Source: DATKPC01 sp035524275 | Lineage (GTDB): Bacteria > Pseudomonadota > Gammaproteobacteria > Burkholderiales > Burkholderiaceae_F | Reading direction: 5' to 3' | NCBI GenBank assembly: GCA_035524275.1 | Contig: DATKPC010000140.1 | Coordinates: 1 to 43,748 of the forward strand | Length of the DNA stretch: 43,748 nt | Shown here: piece after piece, positions 33,723-43,748 of the stretch | How positions within the stretch are numbered: position 1 is the first letter of the stretch | Layout: every line of letters starts with the position of its first letter | The notes under the pieces: model-generated | What the model was told of the DNA's origin: nothing | Databases searched by the model: none | The model's input: only the letters and a program-made list of their open reading frames with translations | Translations under genes and position numbers: made by a program

Positions 33723-34865
33723 TTGAAGGAACACATCCCGTTCAACCGGCCCCCGATGACGGGCAAGGAACTCCATTACGTGGCCGAATGCCTCTTCCGC
33801 GGACGACTCGCGGGCGACGGCCACTACACGCAGCGCTGCCACGCGTGGCTGCAACGGAATTCCGGAAGCGGGCGGGCGCTGCTGACGCATTCGTGCACGG
33901 CCGCGCTCGAAATGGCCGCGCTGCTGCTGGACATACAGCCCGGCGACGAGATCGTCATGCCCTCGTACACGTTCGTCTCCACCGCAAACGCCTTCGTGCT
34001 GCGGGGCGGGGTGCCGGTCTTCGTCGATATCCGCGCCGACACGCTCAACCTGGACGAGCGCCTGGTCGAGGCCGCGCTGACGCCACGCACGCGCGCGATC
34101 GTGCCGGTGCACTACGCCGGCGTCGCCTGTGCGATGGACGAGATCCTCGCCCTTGCCGCGCGCCATGGCATCAAGGTCGTGGAAGACGCCGCGCAGGGCG
34201 TCATGGCCCAGTACAAGGGACGCACCTTGGGCAGCATCGGCGACCTGGGCGCCTACAGCTTCCACGAGACGAAGAACGTCATATCCGGCGAGGGCGGGGC
34301 GCTGCTCGTCAATGATCCGGGGCTGGTCGCGCAGGCCGAGATCATTCGCGAGAAGGGCACCGACCGCAGCCGCTTCCTCCGGGGCGAGGTCGACAAATAC
34401 ACCTGGCAGAGTGCCGGCTCGTCGTTCCTCCCCAGCGAACTGACGGCGGCCTTCCTGTGGGCGCAGCTCGAGGAGGCGCAGAACAGTACCGCCCGGCGCC
34501 GGGAGATCTGGGCGCGCTATCACGAGCGCCTCGCCCCGTTGGAAGCGCGCGGGCTGTTGCGGCGTCCGATCGTGCCGCCGGACTGTACCCATAACGCCCA
34601 CATGTACTACGTGCTGCTGGCGCCGCCCGTATCGCGCGACCGGGTGCTGCAGCGCTTCCGGGACGAGAACATCGTCGCCACGTTCCACTACGTGCCGTTG
34701 CATAGCGCGCCGGCAGGGCGTCGCTACGGACGGGCATCCGGCGCGTTGCCGATGACGGATCGGGCCGCGGAGCAACTCGTGCGACTGCCGCTATGGGCCG
34801 GCATCGCCGAAGCGCAGCAGGATCGCGTCGTCGAGGTCCTGCGCGGCGCGTTGCAGGACGCCTAG
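33723..34865 (+). CDS. dTDP-4-amino-4,6-dideoxygalactose transaminase-type aminotransferase
   Basis: PLP-dependent sugar aminotransferase (DegT/DnrJ/EryC1 fold), 380 residues. The start IPFNRPPMTGKELHYV and the run VVEDAAQGVMAQYKGRTLGS, then YSFHETKNVISGEGGALLVN with the PLP lysine near residue 184, fit RffA/WecE, which makes dTDP-4-amino-4,6-dideoxygalactose for enterobacterial common antigen or O-antigen-like glycans. I prefer the TTG at 33723, with GGAG eight bases before it; an ATG at 33684 would add 13 residues. The neighbouring GT61 gene suggests a two-gene surface-glycan module. Confidence 0.85.
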   Translation: MKEHIPFNRPPMTGKELHYVAECLFRGRLAGDGHYTQRCHAWLQRNSGSGRALLTHSCTAALEMAALLLDIQPGDEIVMPSYTFVSTANAFVLRGGVPVFVDIRADTLNLDERLVEAALTPRTRAIVPVHYAGVACAMDEILALAARHGIKVVEDAAQGVMAQYKGRTLGSIGDLGAYSFHETKNVISGEGGALLVNDPGLVAQAEIIREKGTDRSRFLRGEVDKYTWQSAGSSFLPSELTAAFLWAQLEEAQNSTARRREIWARYHERLAPLEARGLLRRPIVPPDCTHNAHMYYVLLAPPVSRDRVLQRFRDENIVATFHYVPLHSAPAGRRYGRASGALPMTDRAAEQLVRLPLWAGIAEAQQDRVVEVLRGALQDA

Positions 34866-35105
34866 TCCGGAAGTCGTGAGCGTCGTTCGGGAACTCATTC
34901 GGCGGTATTCCGCCGCTGTACACTCGACCAGGGTCAGTCGGCCTACCGTCGAAGTGGCGATACCGGTCGCGCAGCGCTGAAGGACTTCGACGCCCAGCGC
35001 GAAAGATCCGGGTTGACGAACGCCGTCGTCGTGCACGCCGATTTCGCGGATGCCGACGGGCCGTAGCCGGCCGGTGACCGTGATGACGATGAGAACGCCT
35101 GATCG

Positions 35106-36251
35106 ATGAATACCGCGACGCACGCATCGCGCCGGCGCTGGACCCCGATTGCTTGGAGCAACTACCTCACGGGACTGCGCGAAACCTACCAGCTGTTCGG
35201 CATCGGACACGTGCTGGAACGGTGCGCCGACCGTTCGTGGATCGTCGAGCCCGGCAGTACGTCGCTGGCGCCTCCGTCCTGGCATCTGCCGGGGCAACTC
35301 GAACGCATCACGGGCACCGCGGGTCCGGCCGACGCGCCCTTGCGCAACATGCCGGGCGGCTTCGAAGTCGTGCACGCGCCGACGCGCGGGTTTCTCATCA
35401 AGGGTGCCTGGCTGATCGACGGTTCGCTGTACAAGCGCGTCGGACGGCGTGTCCTGCGTTTCGACCTGCATTCCCGCGACTGGCTGACGCGCGCATCCCT
35501 GTATATGCCACGCATCCGGGTCGACGAGGAATTTCGCCACGCCGCGATCTACACCACCTTCCTGGGCAGCGAGTACTTTGGCCTCTGGTTGACCGAGAAT
35601 TGTCCCGTCTATCCGCTGGCCGAGCAGGCCGGCGTGCCCGTTGCGCCCACGATGGCCGTCGCGCCCGCGATGGCGGGGTTTCCGCACACCGCCCAATACG
35701 AGCAGTGGCTGGGCATGGCGCCACGCCGCACGAATGCCGCGTACCTGCACGAGGTCGTTCTGTTCGACGACAACTGGGACAACAATGCCGGCAAGCGGGC
35801 GCGGCTGGAAACGCTGCGCAACCGGCTGTTGTCGCATGTGCAGTCCGCGCCGCATCCGGGCGTGTTCATCCTGCGCCGAAGTACCGGGAGGCTGCGGGTC
35901 CTGAACAACGAACTGGACCTGGCGGAGCAGTTGCGGCGACGGCGCGGGTTCCGCGTCGTGGACATCACCCGTGACGACGTCTCGACGATAGTCGCGGCCT
36001 GCGCCGGGGCCCGGGTCGTCATCGGCGTCGAAGGCAGCCAGCTGACCCATGGCCTCATGGTTCTGCAGCCTGGCGGCGCCCTCGTCAGCCTGCAAGCGCC
36101 TTACCGATTCTGCAGCACGTTCAAGCGCACCACGGACATGCTGGGCCTGCACTACGGTTTCGTGGTCGGCCAGCCGACGCCCGAGGGCTACTCGATCGAC
36201 CCGACCGAGATGGAGCGCACGCTCGACCTGCTGCCCCGCTGCCCGTATTGA
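35106..36251 (+). CDS. Glycosyltransferase family 61 protein
   Basis: 381 residues, cytoplasmic by absence of a signal peptide. The C-terminal half carries a GT61/DUF563-like catalytic layout: HPGVFILRRSTGRLRVLNN, FRVVDITRDDVSTIVAACAG, and ARVVIGVEGSQLTHGLMVLQ followed by PGGALVSLQAP. These enzymes add sugars such as xylose or heptose to glycans or proteins, but the donor and acceptor here are unknown. It sits 240 bases after the sugar aminotransferase on the same strand. That gap has no clear gene. The ATG at 35106 has only a weak ribosome site. Confidence 0.75.
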   Translation: MNTATHASRRRWTPIAWSNYLTGLRETYQLFGIGHVLERCADRSWIVEPGSTSLAPPSWHLPGQLERITGTAGPADAPLRNMPGGFEVVHAPTRGFLIKGAWLIDGSLYKRVGRRVLRFDLHSRDWLTRASLYMPRIRVDEEFRHAAIYTTFLGSEYFGLWLTENCPVYPLAEQAGVPVAPTMAVAPAMAGFPHTAQYEQWLGMAPRRTNAAYLHEVVLFDDNWDNNAGKRARLETLRNRLLSHVQSAPHPGVFILRRSTGRLRVLNNELDLAEQLRRRRGFRVVDITRDDVSTIVAACAGARVVIGVEGSQLTHGLMVLQPGGALVSLQAPYRFCSTFKRTTDMLGLHYGFVVGQPTPEGYSIDPTEMERTLDLLPRCPY

Positions 36252-36260
36252 ACTGAATCG

Positions 36261-36291
36261 GCCGGCGGTTTGCGGATCCCGACCCGCCGGC
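36261..36291. terminator. GC-rich inverted repeat between convergent genes
   Basis: Eight-bp perfect arms, GCCGGCGG and CCGCCGGC, with a 15-nt spacer, 10 bases past the GT61 stop and 77 bases before the end of the converging GH74 gene. No T-run. A plausible atypical terminator. Confidence 0.3.
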
Positions 36292-36367
36292 AGCTGTCCG
36301 AAGCCCGATGGGCGGATCGAATGCCACCAGCGCGCGTGTCAATCCGCCCCGGTCGACCGCCCTCAGC

Positions 36368-39300
36368 TCAGTCGTCGTAGTCCATCCCGCGCCCGGCCGT
36401 GAACACCCGCCCGTAGATCGCGGTGTCGGCGACGATGCCGCCGACGCCGCCGTAGCGATGGCTGTCGTCGTCGATGCGGATCCAGCTGACGCCCATGTCG
36501 TCGGAACGGTAGACGCCGTCGACGCCGCCGATCGTTCCTACGAGGTAGACCGCAGCGGAGTAGCTCGCGCCCGGCGCAGGCGCGCCGAGGCCGACCTTGA
36601 TCGCACCGTGCACGTCCGTGTATTCGGCGCCGACCGTGGCCATCGCGGTGAGCTTCGTCCACGTGGCGCCGGAATCGACCGAGTGCCACAGGTTGTTCGC
36701 GTCGGCGAGCCAGACGTCTCCTTCGACGAACGGGTTGACCGCGAGCCCGGTGACGCCGTTGCCGTTGGGTGCCCAGGTCTGCGCACTGGCGGTGAACGTG
36801 TGCCCGCCATCGGTGGAGGTGTAGAAGCGCGCGCTGTTGGCCGGATACCACCAGTTCCCGCCGTGATCGTAGGCGTAGACCTTCAGCGGGTTCCTGCGGT
36901 CCGCCGCGAGGTGATAGGCCACGGCGGGGGCCGGCAGGTTGGTGGCCGTCCAGGTTGCGCCGCGATTGGTCGAGTAGTAGGGCACCTGGCCGGCGATTGC
37001 CCAGACCACGTTCGCGCCGTCGGCGGTGACGGCCACCCGGGTCGTATCGCCCGTCGTGCCGGCCACCGGCGGCACGCTGGCGAAGTTCGTCCAGGTGAGG
37101 CCGGCGTCGGTGCTGTAAGCGCCTTTTGACGTCACGAAGGTTCCCACGCCGACGATGAACGCCGGGTTGTTCCAGGCCATGTCGATGCCGGTTCCGTTGC
37201 CGCCGCCGAGGCTCGGCGAACGGTTCGGCGAGGTGGTGAGCGAGGTGTTGACGTACAAGCCCGTGTCTCCGTGGCCGCTCAGAAGCACGTACGGGGCGCC
37301 CGGTGGCGGCGCTGCCATCACCAGATTGATCATCTCCTCGATGCCGTTGACGTCGAAGGTCCAGTGCGGAAGCGCCGTGGAGAACGCCTCGGTCGTCGAG
37401 AAGATGCCGCCGCCGACGACGTACGACACGTGGTTCGGATTGAACGGGTCGATTTCGACGTCGTCGACCCATCCCCAGTAGCCACTGGCGGTGTGGTAGT
37501 TCAGCGTGCCGTTGGTGTCGCCCGACCTGCCGATTTCCTGCCAGGTGCTGCCGCCATCGGAGGAACGCATCAGGATCTGGACCCAGGCGCCGTCGCCCCA
37601 GGTGCCGGAGACGCCCATCGCGATCTTCGTCGATGCGCCGGAGCCGTAGACCGACAGGCCGCCGATGCCGCCGTAGTAGAGGCCGTTTCCGGAAACGATC
37701 AGCTGCGTCCAGTTCGTGCCGTCGAACCTGTAGAGCATGGACGGCGAACCGCTGCCCGGCCCCGATCCGGACGTGAAGGGTACGTAGAGCACACCGTCGG
37801 CGCCCCGGGCCAGATGCGGGATATACCGCTGGTTGGCGGCGATGGCCGTCGTGACCGCTGCCGGGATCGCGATGCCCGACCAGGTCGTGCCGCCGTCCGT
37901 GGACTTGTACAGGTCGTACGAGAGGCCCGCCAGCGCCTTGTAGTCCGGCGCGACGCCGACGTAGATCGTCTGCGTCGGGTTGCCGCTGGGCGTGAATCCG
38001 CTCGTCGGGATCGTCGCGTCGAACAGCACGAACTCGACGCCGATGGGGCTGCCGCTGTTGGCATTGTTGATGTCGGTCGCCGACATCACGTACGAAGACA
38101 ACGACGCGACCTGGCTCCAGTTCAGTCCGCTGTTGGTGCTCTTCCACAGCCCCGCCGTTCGAGACGCATAGAACATCGTCGTCGGATGGTTGGGGTCGAC
38201 CGCCATCCGCTCGCCGATCGCCCGGCCCTGATTGTTGGCGCCGATCGGGAAGGGGAGGGCCACGAAGTTCCACGAAGCCCCGTCGTTGGAGGAGTAGTAG
38301 AAGCGTCCGTTCCCGTACGACGCGGCCCTGCCCGCCGTCATGTAGACCGTGCCGGGAGCCGTGGGATCGACCGCCAGGCTCTCGGCGCCCTCGTAATTGC
38401 CGTCCGGTCGGCTGAAGCCGTCGGTCATCGCGGTCCACGTCCCGGTTCCGTTGTCCCAGCGGTAGGCGCCGGCGACGTCGGTCCGCGCGTAGCGCAGGTT
38501 GGCCACGGTCGGGTGGTACAGGACGGCAGGGACGTATCCTCCGCCGCCCATCTTCACGGTGGTCCAATTCGACGTGTGCGTCGCGGAAACCGCGGCGGAC
38601 GGCGGACCTTCCCCGGCGGCGTTCGACGCGGTGATCCGGTAGTAGTAGGTGGTGCCGTTGAGCACCGTATTGTCGGCATGGCTGACGCCGGGCCCGGAGC
38701 CGATGAGCGTGCCTTGCGCCGCCGCGGAGGTCGATCGATAGACGTGGTACGACGTCGCGCCGACGGTCGCGGCCCAGCTCAGGTTCACCTGCGCAATGCC
38801 AACCGTCGACTGCACGCTCTCCGGGGCGGCGGGCACCTGGAGCATCGGCGTCGCGGCGCCTGACGGCGCTGACGCCGGCCCTTCCCCGATCGCGTTGACC
38901 GCCGCGACCTCGTAGTAGTACGTCGTGCCGTTCACCGCGGTCGTGTCGACGTACGTCGTCGTCGCGCTCGAGCCGATCCGTGCGCCGAGCGAGCCGGGGC
39001 TGGTCGACCGGTAGACGTCGTACGACGTGGCGCCCGCGGCTGCCGTCCAGGCGAGGCTGACCTGCCCAGCGGCTGCGCTGGCGCTCAAGCCCGACGGTGC
39101 TGCCGGGGCGCTGGAGGGCACGAAAGGCGTCGAGCCGGACGATTGCGTCGACACCGGTCCCTCGCCCGCGGCGTCGGTGGCCATGACGGTGTAGTAGTAC
39201 GTCGTGCCGTTGACGACCGACGTATCGACGAAGGAGGTCGTCGAACTGGTGCCCACCTTCGACCCCGGCTGGCCGGCTCGGGTCGAGCGGTAGATGTCAT

Positions 39301-39577
39301 AGGCCGTGGCTCCGGCGACGGCCGTCCACGTGATCGTTTCCTGGTCGTTGCCGGCCGCCACGGTGATGCCGCTCGGTGCGGCCAACGGCGCGCCGGCGGC
39401 GGCCGTGGATGCGCTGCCGCCGCCGCCACCGCCGCATGCGGCAAGCAGCGCGAACGTCGCGCACGCGATCCATCGGGCGGCGAGGCGTCCGATTCGCTCG
39501 GCGGGCACCGACCGGTCGCCTGCGGCGGCTTCGACGCTTAGGCGGCCCGGAATCGGCGCGCGGCGAAAGTGTGACAT
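36368..39577 (-). CDS. Lipoprotein with three fibronectin III domains and a GH74-type beta-propeller
   Basis: 1069 residues. A lipoprotein signal peptide ends in LLAACGGGGGG with the lipidated cysteine near residue 48. Three fibronectin type III domains follow at about residues 67-151, 160-244 and 250-334, each with a NGTTYYY strand. Residues 337-1064 form twin beta-propellers with BNR-type SSNDGASW / STDGGTTW turns, characteristic of GH74 xyloglucan hydrolases. Asp367 in RYARTDVAGAYRW and the Asp705/706 pair in GWVDDVEIDPFNPNHV fit the two catalytic aspartates of that family. The start follows AAGGA six bases upstream. It lies 61 bp downstream of the neighbouring lipoprotein gene; probably one operon. 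Confidence 0.82.
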   Translation of the reverse strand: MSHFRRAPIPGRLSVEAAAGDRSVPAERIGRLAARWIACATFALLAACGGGGGGSASTAAAGAPLAAPSGITVAAGNDQETITWTAVAGATAYDIYRSTRAGQPGSKVGTSSTTSFVDTSVVNGTTYYYTVMATDAAGEGPVSTQSSGSTPFVPSSAPAAPSGLSASAAAGQVSLAWTAAAGATSYDVYRSTSPGSLGARIGSSATTTYVDTTAVNGTTYYYEVAAVNAIGEGPASAPSGAATPMLQVPAAPESVQSTVGIAQVNLSWAATVGATSYHVYRSTSAAAQGTLIGSGPGVSHADNTVLNGTTYYYRITASNAAGEGPPSAAVSATHTSNWTTVKMGGGGYVPAVLYHPTVANLRYARTDVAGAYRWDNGTGTWTAMTDGFSRPDGNYEGAESLAVDPTAPGTVYMTAGRAASYGNGRFYYSSNDGASWNFVALPFPIGANNQGRAIGERMAVDPNHPTTMFYASRTAGLWKSTNSGLNWSQVASLSSYVMSATDINNANSGSPIGVEFVLFDATIPTSGFTPSGNPTQTIYVGVAPDYKALAGLSYDLYKSTDGGTTWSGIAIPAAVTTAIAANQRYIPHLARGADGVLYVPFTSGSGPGSGSPSMLYRFDGTNWTQLIVSGNGLYYGGIGGLSVYGSGASTKIAMGVSGTWGDGAWVQILMRSSDGGSTWQEIGRSGDTNGTLNYHTASGYWGWVDDVEIDPFNPNHVSYVVGGGIFSTTEAFSTALPHWTFDVNGIEEMINLVMAAPPPGAPYVLLSGHGDTGLYVNTSLTTSPNRSPSLGGGNGTGIDMAWNNPAFIVGVGTFVTSKGAYSTDAGLTWTNFASVPPVAGTTGDTTRVAVTADGANVVWAIAGQVPYYSTNRGATWTATNLPAPAVAYHLAADRRNPLKVYAYDHGGNWWYPANSARFYTSTDGGHTFTASAQTWAPNGNGVTGLAVNPFVEGDVWLADANNLWHSVDSGATWTKLTAMATVGAEYTDVHGAIKVGLGAPAPGASYSAAVYLVGTIGGVDGVYRSDDMGVSWIRIDDDSHRYGGVGGIVADTAIYGRVFTAGRGMDYDD

Positions 39578-39638
39578 CGATCGTCCTTGCCTACTCGTGA
39601 AAGGAAAGCGGAGGATCGGGACATCCTCCCGACTGCGA

Positions 39639-40859
39639 TTACGGCAGCGCCGCCGGATTTGCGAGGTATTGCTTCGACAGTGCCTGGTACTGGCCGCCAT
39701 CGGTCGAAGGGGTCGTCTGGTTTTCGGCGCCGGCGCCGAACAGGACGCCCAGCCCGCCGACGGCGACCAGCTCCGCCGGGTGCTTCAGGAAGTAGTCGAC
39801 CTTGTTGTCGCGGTAGTGTCCGGCCGTGCCGCCGGGCGTCGCGGAGGGCGCGCCGAAGGGCGTCTGCCACCAAACGAGCGGCAAGCCGCCGATGCCGGCG
39901 TGGAACGCCTGCGCCGTCGAAAGGTTGTCCTGGAAGTTCGGATGCGTCTGGTTCGTCTCGTCCCAGTACCATGGGCCGGAGCCACCGACGCAGTCGGCCT
40001 GCGCGGTGGCCGGCGTCAGCGCCGCCTGTTCGCGGCATCCGGCATCGCGGTCCAGCGTCTGCATCACGAGGAAGTCGCCCTGCTGGGTGCCCATCGTGTT
40101 CATGAACGCAGTCACGCTGGCGAGCGAAGTCCCGCCCCAGCTCGCGGGCGGGAAGCCGATCGCCGCCTTCGGTGCGTACTTCCGTGCGAGGCTCAGCAGG
40201 CAGGGCGCGAAGCCGGCCGCATGGGCGGGCATCCCGGCGCAGGCCGGATCGGTGGACAGCACGGCCGGCATTTTCGTCGGGTCGCCGCCGTAGTTGCTGT
40301 TCGCCGTCGCTTGCGCGAAGCCGAAAAAGTCGGGCTCGACGTTGATCAGCACCGGCTTGCCGAAGGCGCTGATCGACTTGAACAGCGTGATCGCGTCGCT
40401 CCAATAGGCCTGCATGTACGAGGCGTCGGCGAGCGACGTCAGGTCGGACAGGTTGTCGGCGGAAAACTGGAACAGCGTGAACATGGGTAGCGCGCCGACC
40501 GAATCGGCCTGCTGCATCACCCAGCCCGCATACGCGCCCGGCGGCGAGTTCCAGGTGGTCCAGCCGCCCTGGGTGTCGATACCGACGAGGTAGCGCTCGA
40601 AGACGTCCGGTTTGAGGCTCTGGCCCTGGATCAGCGCCGTGTCGGATCCGCCGGAGCCCAATCCGATCAGCAGGCGGTTCGGCATGCCCAGCCGCGCGGC
40701 GAGCGCGGCCGCCGGTCCGGTGCCGGCCGTGGCGCCGCCCGACGACGTCCCCGCGGTCGATCCGGGCAACGACTCGGTCGTGGATTCCGCGCTCCCACCG
40801 CCACAGGCGGTGATGGCGCACGTCAGGGTCAGCGCGAGGCCGAATCGAACGAGGTTCAT
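39639..40859 (-). CDS. Lipoprotein of unknown function, TIM-barrel-like
   Basis: 406 residues with a lipoprotein signal (TLTCAITACGGGSAES; lipidated cysteine near residue 19) and a Ser/Thr/Gly linker. The mature part has MPNRLLIGLGSG, then GKPVLINVEPDFFGFAQ, KYAPKAAIGFPPASWGG, GPWYWDETNQTHPNF, and GGLPLVWWQTPFGAP. A strand ending in an acidic residue (NVEPD) and a later WYWDE are reminiscent of barrel-fold glycoside hydrolases, but I cannot assign a family. Its position directly upstream of the GH74-type gene supports a role in extracellular polysaccharide handling. The start has a weak ribosome site; upstream dyads may control it. Confidence 0.75.
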   Translation of the reverse strand: MNLVRFGLALTLTCAITACGGGSAESTTESLPGSTAGTSSGGATAGTGPAAALAARLGMPNRLLIGLGSGGSDTALIQGQSLKPDVFERYLVGIDTQGGWTTWNSPPGAYAGWVMQQADSVGALPMFTLFQFSADNLSDLTSLADASYMQAYWSDAITLFKSISAFGKPVLINVEPDFFGFAQATANSNYGGDPTKMPAVLSTDPACAGMPAHAAGFAPCLLSLARKYAPKAAIGFPPASWGGTSLASVTAFMNTMGTQQGDFLVMQTLDRDAGCREQAALTPATAQADCVGGSGPWYWDETNQTHPNFQDNLSTAQAFHAGIGGLPLVWWQTPFGAPSATPGGTAGHYRDNKVDYFLKHPAELVAVGGLGVLFGAGAENQTTPSTDGGQYQALSKQYLANPAALP

Positions 40860-40929
40860 GTCAGCGGAGCGCTGTTTTGCGCGGTCACAGCGACGAGCGC
40901 CCGGATCGGCGCTTCGCTCGTGTTATTGA

Positions 40930-40947
40930 ATACTCTAAATAGGGTAT
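40930..40947. promoter_or_regulatory. 18-bp dyad, operator candidate for the lipoprotein/GH74 operon
   Basis: ATACTCTAAATAGGGTAT is a near-perfect palindrome: 14 of 18 positions match the reverse complement. It sits about 70-90 bases upstream of the minus-strand lipoprotein start in an AT-rich patch that could also hold its promoter. Confidence 0.45.
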
Positions 40948-40974
40948 CTATTATGACGGAAATTCGCGTCCTTT

Positions 40975-40995
40975 GGTTAGAGGTTTACCCTAACC
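40975..40995. promoter_or_regulatory. GGTTAG-N9-CTAACC inverted repeat
   Basis: Perfect 6-bp arms with a 9-bp spacer, about 115-135 bases from the lipoprotein start and 27 bases from the dyad at 40930-40947. The similar TA-rich cores suggest related or paired operator sites. Confidence 0.35.
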
Positions 40996-41166
40996 TAAAG
41001 GGGTCGCCGGCGATCCGCCATTCGGCCGAGTTTGCCGTGCCGACCCGCGTCCGGTCCCTCGTTCGGTATGGAACGGGATCGAGGGCTTGCCGCAATGCAG
41101 GGCCTTGGATAGAACCTCTGGGCGATCACCCGCTGCGCGGGCTTGCGCCGCATTCATAAAAATAAT

Positions 41167-41174
41167 ACGATCGT
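41167..41174. promoter_or_regulatory. ACGATCGT palindrome near the TetR start
   Basis: An 8-bp perfect palindrome 28-35 bases before the TetR ATG, followed by CGTTCGT. It overlaps the expected promoter, and TetR regulators often bind such ACG-CGT cores, so autoregulation is possible. Confidence 0.3.
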
Positions 41175-41201
41175 TCGTTCTTATTTATCGCGAGACCCAG
41201 G

Positions 41202-41921
41202 ATGCCATTCGGCCTTTCCGCGGGGGCGGTTTCGTCCAACGACTCGACGCGCGCGCAACCCCGGAAGGGGGAGCGGACCCGCAGCGCCGTCATCGGCGCT
41301 GCCCTGGAATTTGCCAGTCGTGTCGGGATCGAAGGCCTGACGATCGGTGCGCTCGCCGAGCGCATGGGGATGAGCAAGAGTGGTGTGATTGCTCACTTTG
41401 GATCCCGCGAGTCGCTTCAGCTCGCGGTCGTCGAGCGATATGCGGAGGAGTTCATCGACGAGGTCCTGCGTCCGGCGCTCGAGGCGCCGCGCGGGCTGCC
41501 GCGGCTGCAGGACATCCTGGAGCGGTGGCTGACGCGCCTTGCACGCGAAATCGAGCTCGGCTGCCTGATGATCTCGGGCGCAACGGAGTACGACGACCGT
41601 CCGGGTCCGCTGCATGACGCGATGGTCCGCGTCATCGACGGCTGGAAAGGCGAGCTGCGGCGCGCGATCGAGCAGGCCAAGGAGGCGGGGCACTTCGCCG
41701 CCGACGCCGATGCGGACCAGGTCGTCTTCGAGATCTACGGCCTGATGCTGATGCTTCACCAGGACTCGCGACTGATGCACTCGCCTGCGGCCGCCGGCCA
41801 CGCCCGCGCCGGCCTGTCGCGACTGATCGACGCGGCTCGCCGCCCGGCGAGCCTGGCCACCGACACCCCCTTCGCCGGCGCCGCGCCGGCAACCGAAAGG
41901 CGCCACCCCGCGGTGCGCTGA
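41202..41921 (+). CDS. TetR/AcrR-family transcriptional regulator
   Basis: 239 residues. The N-terminal helix-turn-helix is clear: ERTRSAVIGAALEFASRVGI then GLTIGALAERMGMSKSGVIA and HFGSRESLQLAVVERY. The C-terminal ligand domain (LTRLAREIELGCLMISGATE) resembles TetR members linked to lipid or acyl-CoA metabolism. The downstream acyl-CoA dehydrogenase starts 17 bases later on the same strand, so it likely controls this operon in response to an acyl-CoA or fatty acid. The ligand is inferred. The C-terminal tail is disordered. Confidence 0.9.
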   Translation: MPFGLSAGAVSSNDSTRAQPRKGERTRSAVIGAALEFASRVGIEGLTIGALAERMGMSKSGVIAHFGSRESLQLAVVERYAEEFIDEVLRPALEAPRGLPRLQDILERWLTRLAREIELGCLMISGATEYDDRPGPLHDAMVRVIDGWKGELRRAIEQAKEAGHFAADADADQVVFEIYGLMLMLHQDSRLMHSPAAAGHARAGLSRLIDAARRPASLATDTPFAGAAPATERRHPAVR

Positions 41922-41938
41922 TTCCCAGGAGACGCCCG

Positions 41939-43748
<1,810 letters not shown>

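Larger units (their letters stand above)
40860..41201. other. 342-bp divergent regulatory region
   Basis: Lies between the lipoprotein gene (minus) and the TetR gene (plus) and is unusually AT-rich at 40921-41000 for this genome. It holds the dyads at 40930-40947, 40975-40995 and 41167-41174. No open frame of note was seen. Confidence 0.5.

Noticed and set aside
33418..33726. 102-codon open frame between the OYE gene and the aminotransferase.
   Set aside because: Composition is not protein-like and it overlaps the aminotransferase start region.
34866..35105. Possible small gene or remnant between aminotransferase and GT61.
   Set aside because: Two short frames look partly protein-like (a GTG at 34874, and another near 34930) but neither has recognisable similarity or a consistent start.
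37271..38863. 530-codon plus-strand frame opposite the GH74-type gene.
   Set aside because: Arg/Val/Asp-rich antisense sequence with no motif; the minus strand has the lipoprotein signal and domain motifs.

Overview
The window is GC-rich, densely packed bacterial chromosome, almost certainly from a betaproteobacterium (Burkholderiales-like). The main evidence is the housekeeping run ribBA-ribH-nusB-thiL-pgpA-pncC, the class of pyrF (the roughly 285-residue form) coupled to aroG, and the very high G+C at third codon positions throughout. I found no rRNA, tRNA, CRISPR array, insertion sequence, phage or plasmid gene. The taxonomic guess is inference from gene order and composition.

Layout. 1-3018: two convergent aldehyde dehydrogenases; the first looks like a benzaldehyde dehydrogenase. 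3192-4348 (minus): a LysR-type HTH fused to a nitroreductase, start/stop-coupled to a small unknown gene, with a strong dyad upstream. 4349-5224: about 0.9 kb without an intact gene that holds a decayed zinc alcohol dehydrogenase. 5225-5698: a small exported protein. 5777-9292 (minus): pyruvate carboxylase, divergent from the riboflavin/NusB/ThiL/PgpA/PncC cluster (9543-13901). 14192-14563: an unknown gene. 14631-16591 (minus): pyrF-aroG, with an apparently leaderless pyrF promoter. 16632-19389: a TIR-domain transmembrane protein and an EamA transporter. 19400-19792 (minus): a DksA/TraR-type zinc-finger protein. 20000-23878: a Pat-like protein acetyltransferase (acyl-CoA-synthetase-like plus GNAT) followed by a sirtuin, a putative acetylation/deacetylation pair. 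23901-26160 (minus): a glutathione S-transferase and a Tat-exported OpgD-type glucan protein.

26161-26906 lacks an intact gene but seems to contain a rhodanese remnant beside a two-gene YeeE/YedE sulfur transporter (26907-27789). 28034-31626 (minus) is an aromatic-compound block: 4-hydroxyphenylpyruvate dioxygenase, 4-hydroxybenzoate 3-hydroxylase and a ferredoxin-reductase-like flavoprotein. It is followed by a small basic protein and an Old Yellow Enzyme. 33723-36251 is a two-gene glycan module (sugar aminotransferase plus GT61 glycosyltransferase). 36368-40859 (minus) is a secreted polysaccharide pair: an unknown TIM-barrel-like lipoprotein and a GH74-type lipoprotein with three fibronectin-III domains. 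The window ends with a TetR regulator and a truncated acyl-CoA dehydrogenase.

The most interesting items are the HTH-nitroreductase fusion with its coupled partner and dyad, the membrane TIR protein with an in-frame 9-bp repeat tract, the Pat/sirtuin pair, and the uncharacterised lipoprotein beside the GH74 enzyme. None can be called a new system from sequence alone. All family calls come from recognising motifs by eye; no database search was run.
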